This document shows, in pieces, positions 1 through 7,705 of a stretch of DNA of 23,466 bases. A program made the translations under genes and the position numbers. This DNA comes from JAWPMV01 sp038527215 (GTDB taxonomy: Bacteria; Bacteroidota; Bacteroidia; J057): contig JBCBGC010000134.1 of assembly GCA_038527215.1 (NCBI GenBank), forward strand, positions 1-23,466. The letters run 5' to 3'. A model generated the notes under the pieces. The model made no database searches. It was not told where the DNA came from and worked only from the letters and a program-made list of their open reading frames with translations. The first letter of the stretch is position 1. Each line of letters starts with the position of its first letter.

Positions 1-186
1 GAATAAAGAAACGGGGATCATGTATACCACGTAGCAGGTAATGATCTGCCAGGAATAGCGAAAACGCGCGATTTTAGTCTTTATGCCTATGTAGTTCATC
101 GAAATTCCCCAAAGGAGGTAAACGACTACGTACACGGACCAGATTTTCAGGTCAGTTTCCCAAATATTCGTCAGATTTTCCAGCAT
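1..186 (-). CDS. Start of an unrecognised membrane protein (runs off left edge)
   Basis: An open frame of 62 codons runs from an ATG at 184-186 to the window edge with no stop. The predicted peptide begins MLENLTNIWETDLKIW and contains two hydrophobic stretches, about residues 16-35 and 44-62, separated by a short basic loop (KTKIARFRY). This resembles the first two helices of a polytopic inner-membrane protein. The ATG lies inside the 3' end of the exporter gene (35-nt overlap), in keeping with the other overlapping genes of this operon. An internal ATG at 97-99 (after 29 codons) is an alternative start but would cut the first helix. I cannot assign a family from 62 residues; a membrane-bound tailoring enzyme or transporter for the lipid product are both possible. 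Confidence that it is coding comes from the open frame and the membrane-like composition only. Confidence 0.6.
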   Translation of the reverse strand, partial: MLENLTNIWETDLKIWSVYVVVYLLWGISMNYIGIKTKIARFRYSWQIITCYVVYMIPVSLF

Positions 187-2446
187 CTTTGAAAGCGCTT
201 TTATGGAGGAGGTAAATCAAAATTGGTAAGAAAATTAAGTCTGCCATCACCGCGAATCCCAGACACAAACTAATAAGCAACCCCACATACATGGTGCCCA
301 GAAATTGTGAGGCGCACAAACTTAAAAATCCCCCTAATAAGATCATAGAAGTCATGAGGATAGCTTTGCCCGTGTGGAGAAAACTATGCTTCAAGGCCTG
401 CGGCAAGGGCTGATCCTTCATGGAGCGACGCAGGTGACTGAGAAAATGAATCGAGTCATCCACGGCAATCCCGAAGGCGATGATAAAAATGATGGAAGTA
501 GAAATTTTGATATCGATGCCTACAAAGCCCATAATTCCTCCAACCATGATCAAGGGCCAAAGGTTTACCAACAGGCTAATCCCCACCATGCGCACATTTT
601 TCATCAATAGGGAAAACATGATTCCGATCAGCAAGGTGGCCAATAGCAGGCTATAGAAAACATTATTAGCCAGGAAGGAATTATTCAAATCCATTAAATG
701 CCCGGTTCCGGTAAGGCGAAAATGCCCAGGATCGACCGCCAGGCTATCCCTGATAAAGCGCATGATATCAGCCTCCATTTTTCCAGCTTTGGCACTGCCA
801 ATATCCGGGATGCGCCCACTGAGGCTCCCGTTTACAGGATTACTGCCTTGCCAGGGATAGTGAGTGCTGAAATCTTTAGGCTGAGCCATCCAAAAAAGGA
901 CCTCTTCCAATCTCTCTTCCGTTTTGGGAAGGTGGTAGGCTGAAGCACGCCCCCTGCCAAATACCTGATGAGCAGCCTTTAGCATGGTGGTCGGGGAAAT
1001 AATGTTGTGTACGCCGTGCCTGCCTTCCAAATAATCTCCCAGGCGGTCGATTTCCCTGAGGTATGCCAGTTGGAACAGCATTGAATCAGGGGGACTGATC
1101 GCTATGTGCAAGGGACGCACCCCGCCAAATTGCTCCCCAAAGAAATTGAAATCCAACTGATGGGGATGATCCGCTCTAAGGTCATCCAAGATTCGGCTAT
1201 TGACTGTTAATTTGCTCATCCCCCATAAGGCCAGCGCCAGCATCACCAGAGACAGCAGGGAAAGTTGCCGGGGACGGGCCAGAATCCAATGGTAAAGGCG
1301 GTTTAGTCCTTGTGTCCATTTTTCTTCGTACCGATGGGAAATTTCACTTTCGATGGGGTAAAAAAGCACCAGGATGCCGGTTAAGGCATAAGTAAGCAAA
1401 AAGGCAATGCCTACTCCCAGCGCAGAGAAAGCCCCCAGTAAAACCAAGGGCTGAAAACTAGAGGTGGTCAGGGTCAAAAACCCCAGGGCAGTGGTTATGG
1501 AAGTAAGCAAGGTGGCCACGCCCACCCGCTGGCACGCATGCACAAAGGCAGCCCAGGCGTCTTCCTGCAGCTTTTTCTGGCGCAAGTAATGGGTCATTAA
1601 ATGCACCACATCCGCCACCCCTATCACCAACAATATGACCGGGAGTATATTGGAAATGAGATCCAGCGGGATATTCAGCGCCAGCATACTCCCTACAGTC
1701 CAAAGGACCGTGAGGCTCACCACCAGCAAGGGCAGCAATAAAGCGTACACATTGCGGTAACTCAGCCAGAGGCAGAGAGAAATCATCAGGACCGCCAGGC
1801 CCATAAACAGGATTACCTCAACTTCCAGGAGTTCAATATAGAGGGTTTGATTTAAGCATTTTCCGGCCGTGTAAACCTCCTGAAAGTCCTGCCTCTCTAC
1901 CGCCCGGGCCAGGGCATGATCTATTTCCCGACACATCGCCTCACTGGCATCTTCCTGATGAAAGAGCAGCATCAACACCGCATTTCTATCGGTACCGAAG
2001 AAGGAAGCAGGGGCGTTAGGTTGAGAAAAAAGGCGAAGGCTATCCCGCACCAGACGGGCGCTATCCTCTGGATGAATCCATTTCCGTTTACGGAGTCGAT
2101 TCCCGAATATTTGACGTTCCCAACGCGGAAAGTTCAGAGGACTCAGCACCTCCTCCACATAGGGAAGCTGCTCGAGGGTATCTTGAAAGCGGGAAAGTTC
2201 CTGAAAAAAATCCTGACTAAACAGATGTCCAGCTGGCCTGACCGCAATCATGATGAAGTCATTGTCGCTGCCGAATTGCTCCTGGTAAGCATCAAAAAAT
2301 AAGGTCTCGGGATCGTTTGCAGGAAAAAAGGCCTCCAAGCTATGGTCAAAGCGCAGGCTTTGAAGCTGCCACCCAAAGAAAAGGCTGATCAGCAAAATTA
2401 CTCCCAGCACCCCAAGGGCTAACCGTCTTAGCCGTGATTTTTCCAT
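152..2446 (-). CDS. RND superfamily / MMPL-type lipid exporter
   Basis: This 764-residue protein has the duplicated RND layout: one N-terminal helix (about 8-26), a large periplasmic loop (27-205), five clustered helices (about 207-362), a seventh helix (about 393-410), a second large loop (411-595), and five more helices (about 596-748). The charged motifs expected in helices 4 and 10 are visible as GVADVVHL (276-283) and GIAVDDSIHF (659-668), the second carrying the Asp pair used for proton coupling. Single-polypeptide RND proteins of this size (MMPL, HpnN-like, and the exporters in aryl polyene clusters) move hydrophobic lipids from the inner membrane. It starts 3 nt after the phosphopantetheinyl transferase stop, so it belongs to the same operon and is probably the exporter of the cluster's lipid. 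The substrate is inferred from context only. Confidence 0.9.
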   Translation of the reverse strand: MEKSRLRRLALGVLGVILLISLFFGWQLQSLRFDHSLEAFFPANDPETLFFDAYQEQFGSDNDFIMIAVRPAGHLFSQDFFQELSRFQDTLEQLPYVEEVLSPLNFPRWERQIFGNRLRKRKWIHPEDSARLVRDSLRLFSQPNAPASFFGTDRNAVLMLLFHQEDASEAMCREIDHALARAVERQDFQEVYTAGKCLNQTLYIELLEVEVILFMGLAVLMISLCLWLSYRNVYALLLPLLVVSLTVLWTVGSMLALNIPLDLISNILPVILLVIGVADVVHLMTHYLRQKKLQEDAWAAFVHACQRVGVATLLTSITTALGFLTLTTSSFQPLVLLGAFSALGVGIAFLLTYALTGILVLFYPIESEISHRYEEKWTQGLNRLYHWILARPRQLSLLSLVMLALALWGMSKLTVNSRILDDLRADHPHQLDFNFFGEQFGGVRPLHIAISPPDSMLFQLAYLREIDRLGDYLEGRHGVHNIISPTTMLKAAHQVFGRGRASAYHLPKTEERLEEVLFWMAQPKDFSTHYPWQGSNPVNGSLSGRIPDIGSAKAGKMEADIMRFIRDSLAVDPGHFRLTGTGHLMDLNNSFLANNVFYSLLLATLLIGIMFSLLMKNVRMVGISLLVNLWPLIMVGGIMGFVGIDIKISTSIIFIIAFGIAVDDSIHFLSHLRRSMKDQPLPQALKHSFLHTGKAILMTSMILLGGFLSLCASQFLGTMYVGLLISLCLGFAVMADLIFLPILIYLLHKSAFKDAGKSDEYLGN

Positions 2447-2449
2447 CTG

Positions 2450-3043
2450 TTAGTGAGGGATTACACAGGCCAGTCCCCCAAAGGGACCATGATGGCTAAG
2501 GGAAGCAGGCCAGCTTTCTCCGGAAGGAGCGATCAAAGTGGGGAAATACGCATGTTCTTCCCACCGAAAAGATCCTCCAAATTGATTTTCTAACCAAGTT
2601 AGGGCTTCTTTCCGAAGGTAGTAACCTGCTTGTAAGGATTGGGCCTTAGAAAGTGGGAATACCGCCCGTTCCAGCCTTTTTTGAGAATGGTCAGAGGACA
2701 TGGTCCAGGCCGAAATAAGGGCTTCATTCTGGCTGCTTTCCCCTTGAACCGCTCCCCTTTCCGTGCGCCCCTGAATTACCCAGCCTGGCTGATCCATGTG
2801 CTTTTCAAAGGTCTCGGCTTGGAGGCGTTTCGGGGCAAAAACGCGTTTGCCCCCAGATTGAAAATTCACTTTGAACGCCGCCTCTTTCCAGGCCCAAAGG
2901 TGCCAAAAAGCGGTCTGAGGCTGGTCCTGCTGATAAACCCATGCTTCTTCCGAGTCAGTCGCGACCTTACGGACATAGGCATGAAAGCGGCTTTCCGAGC
3001 GGAAAGTGGCCTGAGGCATATGGACCAGATCAAAGCCAATCAT
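2450..3043 (-). CDS. 4'-phosphopantetheinyl transferase superfamily protein
   Basis: The product (197 residues) has the two hallmark regions of the family: GFDLV at 3-7 (the Mg-binding GIDIV region) and WAWKEAAFK at 50-58 (the W-x-x-KEA motif with the metal-binding Glu and the Lys). The C-terminal SLSHHGPFGG resembles the SxSH segment of Sfp-type enzymes. Such enzymes transfer phosphopantetheine from CoA to the conserved Ser of a carrier protein. The ATG at 3041-3043 overlaps the ACP stop by 4 nt (ATGA), which points strongly to that ACP as its substrate. Sequence between the motifs is divergent from standard AcpS, so it is probably dedicated to the cluster and not the housekeeping enzyme. 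Confidence 0.85.
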   Translation of the reverse strand: MIGFDLVHMPQATFRSESRFHAYVRKVATDSEEAWVYQQDQPQTAFWHLWAWKEAAFKVNFQSGGKRVFAPKRLQAETFEKHMDQPGWVIQGRTERGAVQGESSQNEALISAWTMSSDHSQKRLERAVFPLSKAQSLQAGYYLRKEALTWLENQFGGSFRWEEHAYFPTLIAPSGESWPASLSHHGPFGGLACVIPH

Positions 3044-3291
3044 GCCTTCATCTGGGCTTCTACTACTTCGATGGCGGCCTTGACCGTGAGCATTTGCTCG
3101 GCTGCATCATCGTCAATCTCGATGTCAAAGGCTTCTTCCGCATCAAGAATGATGTCAACCAGGTGGGCAGAGTTAATCTGCAGGTCTTCCAGGAAATCCG
3201 TTTCCTCTCCGAAGGAAGCCAGGGCTTCCTTGTTTTGAACATAAGGCGTAACTATGGCCTTCAGCTTCTCTAATACCTCAGGTCTATTCAT
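3040..3291 (-). CDS. Acyl carrier protein
   Basis: This 83-residue acidic helical protein has the carrier-protein pattern, with a modification site in LQINSAHLVDII, making Ser41 the expected phosphopantetheine attachment residue. The usual DSL is replaced by NSA. An upstream in-frame TTG at 3340-3342 would add 17 residues coming from ketosynthase-overlapping sequence. I choose the ATG at 3289-3291 because MNRPEVLEKLKAIV is a normal ACP helix I start and gives an 8-nt overlap with the ketosynthase stop. The acidic helix II-III region (DIILDAEEAFDIEIDDD) is normal. It presumably carries the acyl chain built by the neighbouring KS, DH and SDR before hand-over to the type III PKS. Confidence 0.92.
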   Translation of the reverse strand: MNRPEVLEKLKAIVTPYVQNKEALASFGEETDFLEDLQINSAHLVDIILDAEEAFDIEIDDDAAEQMLTVKAAIEVVEAQMKA

Positions 3292-4573
3292 CGGGTGTAA
3301 ATCTTTGCAGTAAAAGTACGCTGTTGGTATCGCCAAATCCAAAACTGGAACTAGCGATGATATTTAGTTCAGTTGCCAGTAGCTGCCTCGGGATGCGGGA
3401 AGCCCCTACCCAGGCTGATACCTGAGGATGCAAGTCCTCGCAATTCAGATTCGGGGGCACGTATTGGCCGCCCAGTTGTAGTACCGCCGCTACCGCTTCT
3501 ATGGCCCCGGAAGCACTGAGGCAGTGCCCTGTCATGGACTTCATCGCGTGTAGATAAGGGAAATACTCTCCTTTTCTGTCCAGGGTTCGGGCCCACCATT
3601 CTACCTCCAACGGATCCAGCATCGTGGCGGTAAGATGGCCGGAAATCGCATCAACCTTCTGTCCGGAGATCGCTGCGTCTGTCAAGGCTCCGGCGATACA
3701 ACGGGCAATTCCTTCCTGATTGGGCGCCGTCATGCTGCCGCCGTTCCGCTGGCCACCGGAATTGATATAGCCGCCGATCACTTCGGCCAGAATAGGGGCA
3801 TTGCGGGCCCGGGCACTGGATAGGGATTCCAAAAGGACCGCCCCGGCTCCGCCGCCTGGCACAAAACCTTTGGCCGAGGCGCTCAAAGGACGAGAGGCGG
3901 CTTCAGGCTGATCATTGGATCGCCGATTGAGCACACGCATGGCATCGAACCCTCCCCACAAATAAGGACTGGCACTGTCAGTTCCTCCACAGAGCATGCG
4001 TTGGGCTTTGCCCGCCTTGATACGATCGTAGCCTTGTACGATGGCTTCCGTACCGGTGGTACAGGCAGATGCGTTGGTAGTTACCTGGTTGCCCAGACCG
4101 AGGAGGCCTCCTATGTAGGCACTGACGCCGCTGGCCATGGTTTGCTGCACAGATGTACCGCCCAGGCGTTTAGCTTTGCCTTCGTCAATGTTATACACGG
4201 CCGAACGGATGGCCTGCGGTGCTGCCATGCCCGCCCCGAAGATCGCACCGCTAACCCAATCTGGCTGCTCAGTTCCCCGATCAGGAATCGGTAGTCCAGC
4301 GGATTGCCAGGCCTCTGCAGCAGCCACCACCCCATAGACAATGCCTTCGGCTTTGAGCTTGCTTAGTAAAATCGCACTGAAATATCGTTGCCGCAGTTCT
4401 TCAGAAACTTCGGGCACACCACCGACCTGACAGCCGAAATTCAGGCGTTCCATTTCTGGCAGGAAGCGAATGCCTGACTTACCAGCCTTGAGCGCTGCTT
4501 CAAAGTCAGCTAACCCGGTTCCGTTGGGGGCCACAACGCCCATGCCCGTAATTACTACCCTGGTGTTATCCAT
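3284..4573 (-). CDS. Beta-ketoacyl-ACP synthase (FabF-like KS)
   Basis: The 429-residue thiolase-fold condensing enzyme has the length of FabF. The nucleophile is Cys171 in NASACTTGTEA. The two active-site His are His313 in SGHLTATMLDP and His350 in KSMTGHCLSASG. The first His block departs from the canonical HGTGTxxND: His is kept but the Gly/Thr pattern is changed, suggesting a subfamily distinct from housekeeping FabF. The C-terminal SSFGFGDTNSVLLL matches the usual glycine-rich GFGGxN loop. It starts 8 nt inside the dehydratase gene and ends 8 nt inside the ACP gene. No chain-length-factor partner is nearby, so it likely works alone, elongating acyl-ACP with malonyl-ACP. Confidence 0.92.
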   Translation of the reverse strand: MDNTRVVITGMGVVAPNGTGLADFEAALKAGKSGIRFLPEMERLNFGCQVGGVPEVSEELRQRYFSAILLSKLKAEGIVYGVVAAAEAWQSAGLPIPDRGTEQPDWVSGAIFGAGMAAPQAIRSAVYNIDEGKAKRLGGTSVQQTMASGVSAYIGGLLGLGNQVTTNASACTTGTEAIVQGYDRIKAGKAQRMLCGGTDSASPYLWGGFDAMRVLNRRSNDQPEAASRPLSASAKGFVPGGGAGAVLLESLSSARARNAPILAEVIGGYINSGGQRNGGSMTAPNQEGIARCIAGALTDAAISGQKVDAISGHLTATMLDPLEVEWWARTLDRKGEYFPYLHAMKSMTGHCLSASGAIEAVAAVLQLGGQYVPPNLNCEDLHPQVSAWVGASRIPRQLLATELNIIASSSFGFGDTNSVLLLQRFTPDE

Positions 4574-5033
4574 TTCGCTGCTTTCGTATCATACCCGCCA
4601 GGGTGCCCTGGCAAAGCTTTTGATTCTCACTATTCCACATTTCTACCCTGCATTTTAGCTTGCCTAAGCGGAAATACACTTTTTCCGCCCGCACCTGTAC
4701 TTTTTCTCCGGGAAAAACCGGGGCCAGAAAATCTACCTCACTGGATGAAAAGGCAAAGTCTGGCGCGACCTCCAGGTTCCAGGCTTCGGTCAACCACATG
4801 CCCATGCCTACCAAGCCAATTTGGGCCATGACTTCAATCAGGATAACCCCGGGAGTTACCGGCGTTCCGGGAAAATGCCCCGCATAGAAATACTCATCTG
4901 GCTTGAATTGATAATTTCCTTCTGCCCTGTCCTCACTTAGATGGGTAAATTCATCCACAAACAAAAAGGGCTTTTGATAAGGGAGAAGGGATTTTATGTA
5001 GGTTAATCGATCCACCTTATTGATTTTTTTCAC
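4566..5033 (-). CDS. 3-hydroxyacyl-ACP dehydratase (FabZ/FabA-like hotdog)
   Basis: This 155-residue single hotdog protein carries LPYQKPFLFVDEF (17-29) and YAGHFPGTPVTPGVILIEVMAQ, the FabZ signature. His53 (in GHFPG) and Glu67 are the expected catalytic pair. It would dehydrate 3-hydroxyacyl-ACP. The start assigned here is a GTG at 5031-5033, overlapping the SDR gene by 17 nt. A second in-frame GTG at 5013-5015, just after the SDR stop, is a reasonable alternative and would remove six residues (KKINK region) without touching the fold. Thioesterase or 3-hydroxydecanoyl dehydratase/isomerase activity cannot be excluded from sequence alone, but the neighbouring KS and ACP favour the dehydratase role. 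Confidence 0.9.
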   Translation of the reverse strand: MKKINKVDRLTYIKSLLPYQKPFLFVDEFTHLSEDRAEGNYQFKPDEYFYAGHFPGTPVTPGVILIEVMAQIGLVGMGMWLTEAWNLEVAPDFAFSSSEVDFLAPVFPGEKVQVRAEKVYFRLGKLKCRVEMWNSENQKLCQGTLAGMIRKQRNG

Positions 5034-5916
5034 CTCCGTCTACAGGAATCAGGGCCCCATTGATCCAGGCGGCTTCGTCCCGGCACATGAGGTATACCAC
5101 ATTCGCTACATCTTCAGGCAGGGTAAGTCTGCCATAAGGATTTCGGAAGGATGCCTGGGCTCTTAGCACTTCCTGCCCCGGAATCATCCGCAAGGAAGGG
5201 GTATCTGTAATCCCGGGCTGCAACACATTGGAGCGAATACCAAAAGGGGCAAACTCCAGAGCTATGGAGCGGGAAACGGCTTCCAGCGCAGCCTTGGCTG
5301 CACTGACGGCGGCGTAGTTCCGCCAGACCTTCCGGCCTCCTTCGCTGGTAAGACCCAGCACCCGGGCATCTTCTGCAAATAGCCGACGCTCATGCAAGGC
5401 TTTCACCCAGTCATACAGGGAAGTAGCCATGGCCTGAATGGTGATGGCAAAATCTGCTTCTTCTAATGGGGTCTGAAAGCGAGCCTGGGCCTGATCCAAT
5501 TCTTTCTTGAGGCCTTCAAAAAAAGAAGTGGCTGGCGTTTCTACGCGCAGAAAGGAGGCTCCGTCTGTATCATCCATGTGCATAGGGCGTAAGCTCCCTT
5601 TGGAGATCCCATGCAACAACATGCGCACCTTCCCGCCTTGCATTTTTTCTGCCAGTTGGTCCAAAATGGCTACTCTTCCTTCTGGTTTCAGGGCATCAAT
5701 ATTGAGGGCCATGACCGAGACCCCCTGCGCTCGTAATTCCTCCATGGCCTGATGAAATGCAGGCAGGGCCTTTCTTCTATCCCGATGCGCAATACAGAGG
5801 TGCATGCCTTCCTGAGCGAGTTTTTGGGCGCAGGCCAGGCCAATGCCGCTACTCCCACCAAGGATAATGCCCCAGGCGTTTCGGTCCTGAAAATATGGCG
5901 GATTTATGTGTTCCAT
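5017..5916 (-). CDS. SDR oxidoreductase, enoyl-ACP reductase-like (FabI/FabL type)
   Basis: A Rossmann-fold short-chain dehydrogenase of 299 residues, with the cofactor loop GGSSGIG at 20-26. The active-site spacing is the clue to its reaction: Tyr201 and Lys208 in NYAAVSAAK give Y-x6-K, as in the enoyl-ACP reductases FabI and FabL, not the Y-x3-K of ketoreductases. The preceding LTSEGGRKVWRN aligns without gaps to the FabI stretch beginning LTYLG; the first FabI Tyr is Ser here, as I recall for FabL. The ketoreductase-type position (four before Lys) is Val. It also has the C-terminal INGALIPVDGG typical of SDRs. It likely reduces enoyl-ACP in the cluster's chain assembly; a ketoreductase role is less likely but not excluded. 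It overlaps the PKS gene by 13 nt. Confidence 0.85.
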   Translation of the reverse strand: MEHINPPYFQDRNAWGIILGGSSGIGLACAQKLAQEGMHLCIAHRDRRKALPAFHQAMEELRAQGVSVMALNIDALKPEGRVAILDQLAEKMQGGKVRMLLHGISKGSLRPMHMDDTDGASFLRVETPATSFFEGLKKELDQAQARFQTPLEEADFAITIQAMATSLYDWVKALHERRLFAEDARVLGLTSEGGRKVWRNYAAVSAAKAALEAVSRSIALEFAPFGIRSNVLQPGITDTPSLRMIPGQEVLRAQASFRNPYGRLTLPEDVANVVYLMCRDEAAWINGALIPVDGGEKNQ

Positions 5917-6965
5917 TCCAAGAGAATTCTTTGTGCAGAAAAACCCGGTCCAAAGCTCAACATCAGCCCTCGATCTCCAGGATTAACCCCTTCATGGATG
6001 ATTTGATCCAGCACGTATAAAACCGTCGCACTCGACATATTTCCGTAGTCTCTTAATACAGACCGGGTAGCGTGAAGATTTTTGCCCAGCTTCCCAAACA
6101 AGCCTTCTACCAATTGGACGATTTTTTTCCCTCCGGGATGGAAAACCAGGTGATCAATATCTTCAATGGTCAGCTGATTTTTTTCGAGAAAGGGGTGGAT
6201 GATCTGGTCAAAATGAGCGCCAATCGTTTCGGGAACCGAGGGATCTAATACCATTTGAAAACCTGAGTTTTTCAAGCGAAATCCCATCATATGGGTAGCG
6301 TCGTAAAAATGATACATTTCCGTATCCAACACTGCCGGACCGATTTCTCTTTCGGAGGAAAGGATGGCACAGGCAGCCCCATCTCCGAAAATTGCTGCAC
6401 TGACCATGTTGGTCATCGAAAAGTCATCCCATTGGAAGGTACTCATGGGAGACTCCACGGCAATGATGGCAGCATTTTTCCCCGGTTGGTGTCGGAGAAA
6501 ATCATTCGCGTAAATCAAGGCGGAAACACCAGCTGCACAGCCCATTTCGGTCACAGGCAGGCGTACGATATCCTGCCGCATCTTCAGTTTGTTGATCAAA
6601 TAGGCATCTACCGAAGGAATCATGAATCCGGTGCAACTGACCGTGATAATATAATCCAGTTCTTGCGGCTGCATATTGGCCTTTGCCAAGGCTTTCACCA
6701 ATACTTTTTCCGACAAGTCAATGGCCGCCTCCACATATTGATCATTTTTTTCCTCGAAGGTTAAAGGCGCCAATACCTTGTCTTCCGGCATAATGGCGTA
6801 GCGGCGGTCTACCTGGGCATACTTAAAGATTCTCAGGACTTTTTTCTTAAAACGCTCCTCTTGTCCGGCCAAATGCTGATCCATGAAGGCCATGATTTCA
6901 TCGGTAGACCGGGTGAAAGTCGGCAGTTGAATGGCCGTGGAGACGATGCGCGGGGCTGATTTCAT
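5904..6965 (-). CDS. Type III polyketide synthase (chalcone/stilbene synthase family)
   Basis: This 353-residue protein is of normal size for bacterial type III PKSs. The catalytic triad is clear: Cys143 in EMGCAAGVSAL, His276 in VFHPGGKK, and Asn309 in DYGNMSSATVL. The C-terminal SFGPGFSAQ matches the GFGPG loop. The family condenses a CoA- or ACP-bound starter with malonyl units and cyclises the poly-beta-keto chain to resorcinols, phloroglucinols or pyrones. The adjoining KS/DH/SDR/ACP genes suggest a long acyl starter, as with alkylresorcinol and alkylpyrone synthases. Cyclisation mode cannot be read from sequence by eye. Start ATG at 6963-6965 lies 17 nt after the preceding methyltransferase gene. 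Confidence 0.95.
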   Translation of the reverse strand: MKSAPRIVSTAIQLPTFTRSTDEIMAFMDQHLAGQEERFKKKVLRIFKYAQVDRRYAIMPEDKVLAPLTFEEKNDQYVEAAIDLSEKVLVKALAKANMQPQELDYIITVSCTGFMIPSVDAYLINKLKMRQDIVRLPVTEMGCAAGVSALIYANDFLRHQPGKNAAIIAVESPMSTFQWDDFSMTNMVSAAIFGDGAACAILSSEREIGPAVLDTEMYHFYDATHMMGFRLKNSGFQMVLDPSVPETIGAHFDQIIHPFLEKNQLTIEDIDHLVFHPGGKKIVQLVEGLFGKLGKNLHATRSVLRDYGNMSSATVLYVLDQIIHEGVNPGDRGLMLSFGPGFSAQRILLEWNT

Positions 6966-6982
6966 GAATAGGTTCGTTTGGG

Positions 6983-7702
6983 TCAGGTTGATGGGAATGC
7001 CACCAATTGATATCTAAAAGCCCATTTCCAGGCCAGTTGGTAATGCGTTATTTCGCTTTGAGCCATCAGCTCCACGAGTTCTTTTTTGCGGAATGACCTG
7101 AGAATGGAAAGCAAGCCATCCTTTCTGGCCATGGGGGAAATGCGCATTCCCCAACAAACCAGTTGAAAAAGGTAATAGGCCAGGGGATTTCGCTGCAGAT
7201 CATTGATGAGCAATCCTTTAACCCCTGCCTCGCGGATGTGTGTTAACAGTTTTATCTGTTCTGCGTCTTCCAAATGGTGTAAAAATAGCCCACACAAGAC
7301 GAGGTCAAAGTCCTTTAACGGACAATCGCAAAACACGTCCGCGACCTTGAAAGAAATCTCAGGAAAGGCGGTGGCAGCTTCTCTGGCGATTTCGATGGTA
7401 TGGGGATTGGCGTCAATTCCCACCAATTCCAGTTCCAGGTCTTGCTTTCTGGCCCAGCGGGCAATGCCTCTTAAGGTATCGCCACTTCCACATCCTAAAT
7501 CAACCAGTCTCAAAGGCTGGGCAGGTGCAGGAGCCTGATGTTTCAGCCAGGTTTTCAGCGCATTGATGCTGATGAGGTTTCCTCCCAGCCAGCGATTGAC
7601 CCAGGTGATATCTTTTAGCGCCTTATTCAGCATATCTCCGGATATTCCAAAATCATCCATGATTTCGGCTTCCTTAGATCGGGTGAGAAATTTTCCGTAC
7701 AT
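6983..7702 (-). CDS. SAM-dependent methyltransferase (class I), paralog 1
   Basis: The 239-residue protein has motif I VDLGCGSGDT at 67-76 and the acidic end of strand beta2 in GIDANPH (Asp97), both SAM-binding hallmarks of class I methyltransferases. The C-terminal part (RKDGLLSILRSFRKKEL, then WKWAFRYQL) is shared with the neighbouring paralog. Both also share an N-terminal helix ending WVNRWLGG / WINRSLG. It lies 17 nt upstream of the type III PKS gene and 3 nt after its paralog, so it probably methylates the ring or an oxygen of the polyketide. An N-terminal alternative start at Met15 exists, but the longer start retains similarity to the paralog. The methyl acceptor is inferred. Confidence 0.88.
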   Translation of the reverse strand: MYGKFLTRSKEAEIMDDFGISGDMLNKALKDITWVNRWLGGNLISINALKTWLKHQAPAPAQPLRLVDLGCGSGDTLRGIARWARKQDLELELVGIDANPHTIEIAREAATAFPEISFKVADVFCDCPLKDFDLVLCGLFLHHLEDAEQIKLLTHIREAGVKGLLINDLQRNPLAYYLFQLVCWGMRISPMARKDGLLSILRSFRKKELVELMAQSEITHYQLAWKWAFRYQLVAFPST

Positions 7703-7705
7703 ATG

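Noticed and set aside
2639..3238. Plus-strand open frame of 199 codons
   Set aside because: It lies wholly opposite the PPTase and ACP genes, which have clear family motifs; its own translation shows no domain and is arginine- and proline-rich shadow sequence.
6291..6764. Plus-strand open frame of 157 codons
   Set aside because: Antisense to the type III PKS gene, whose catalytic triad is intact; the translation looks like a shadow (His/Gly/Arg-rich, no motif).
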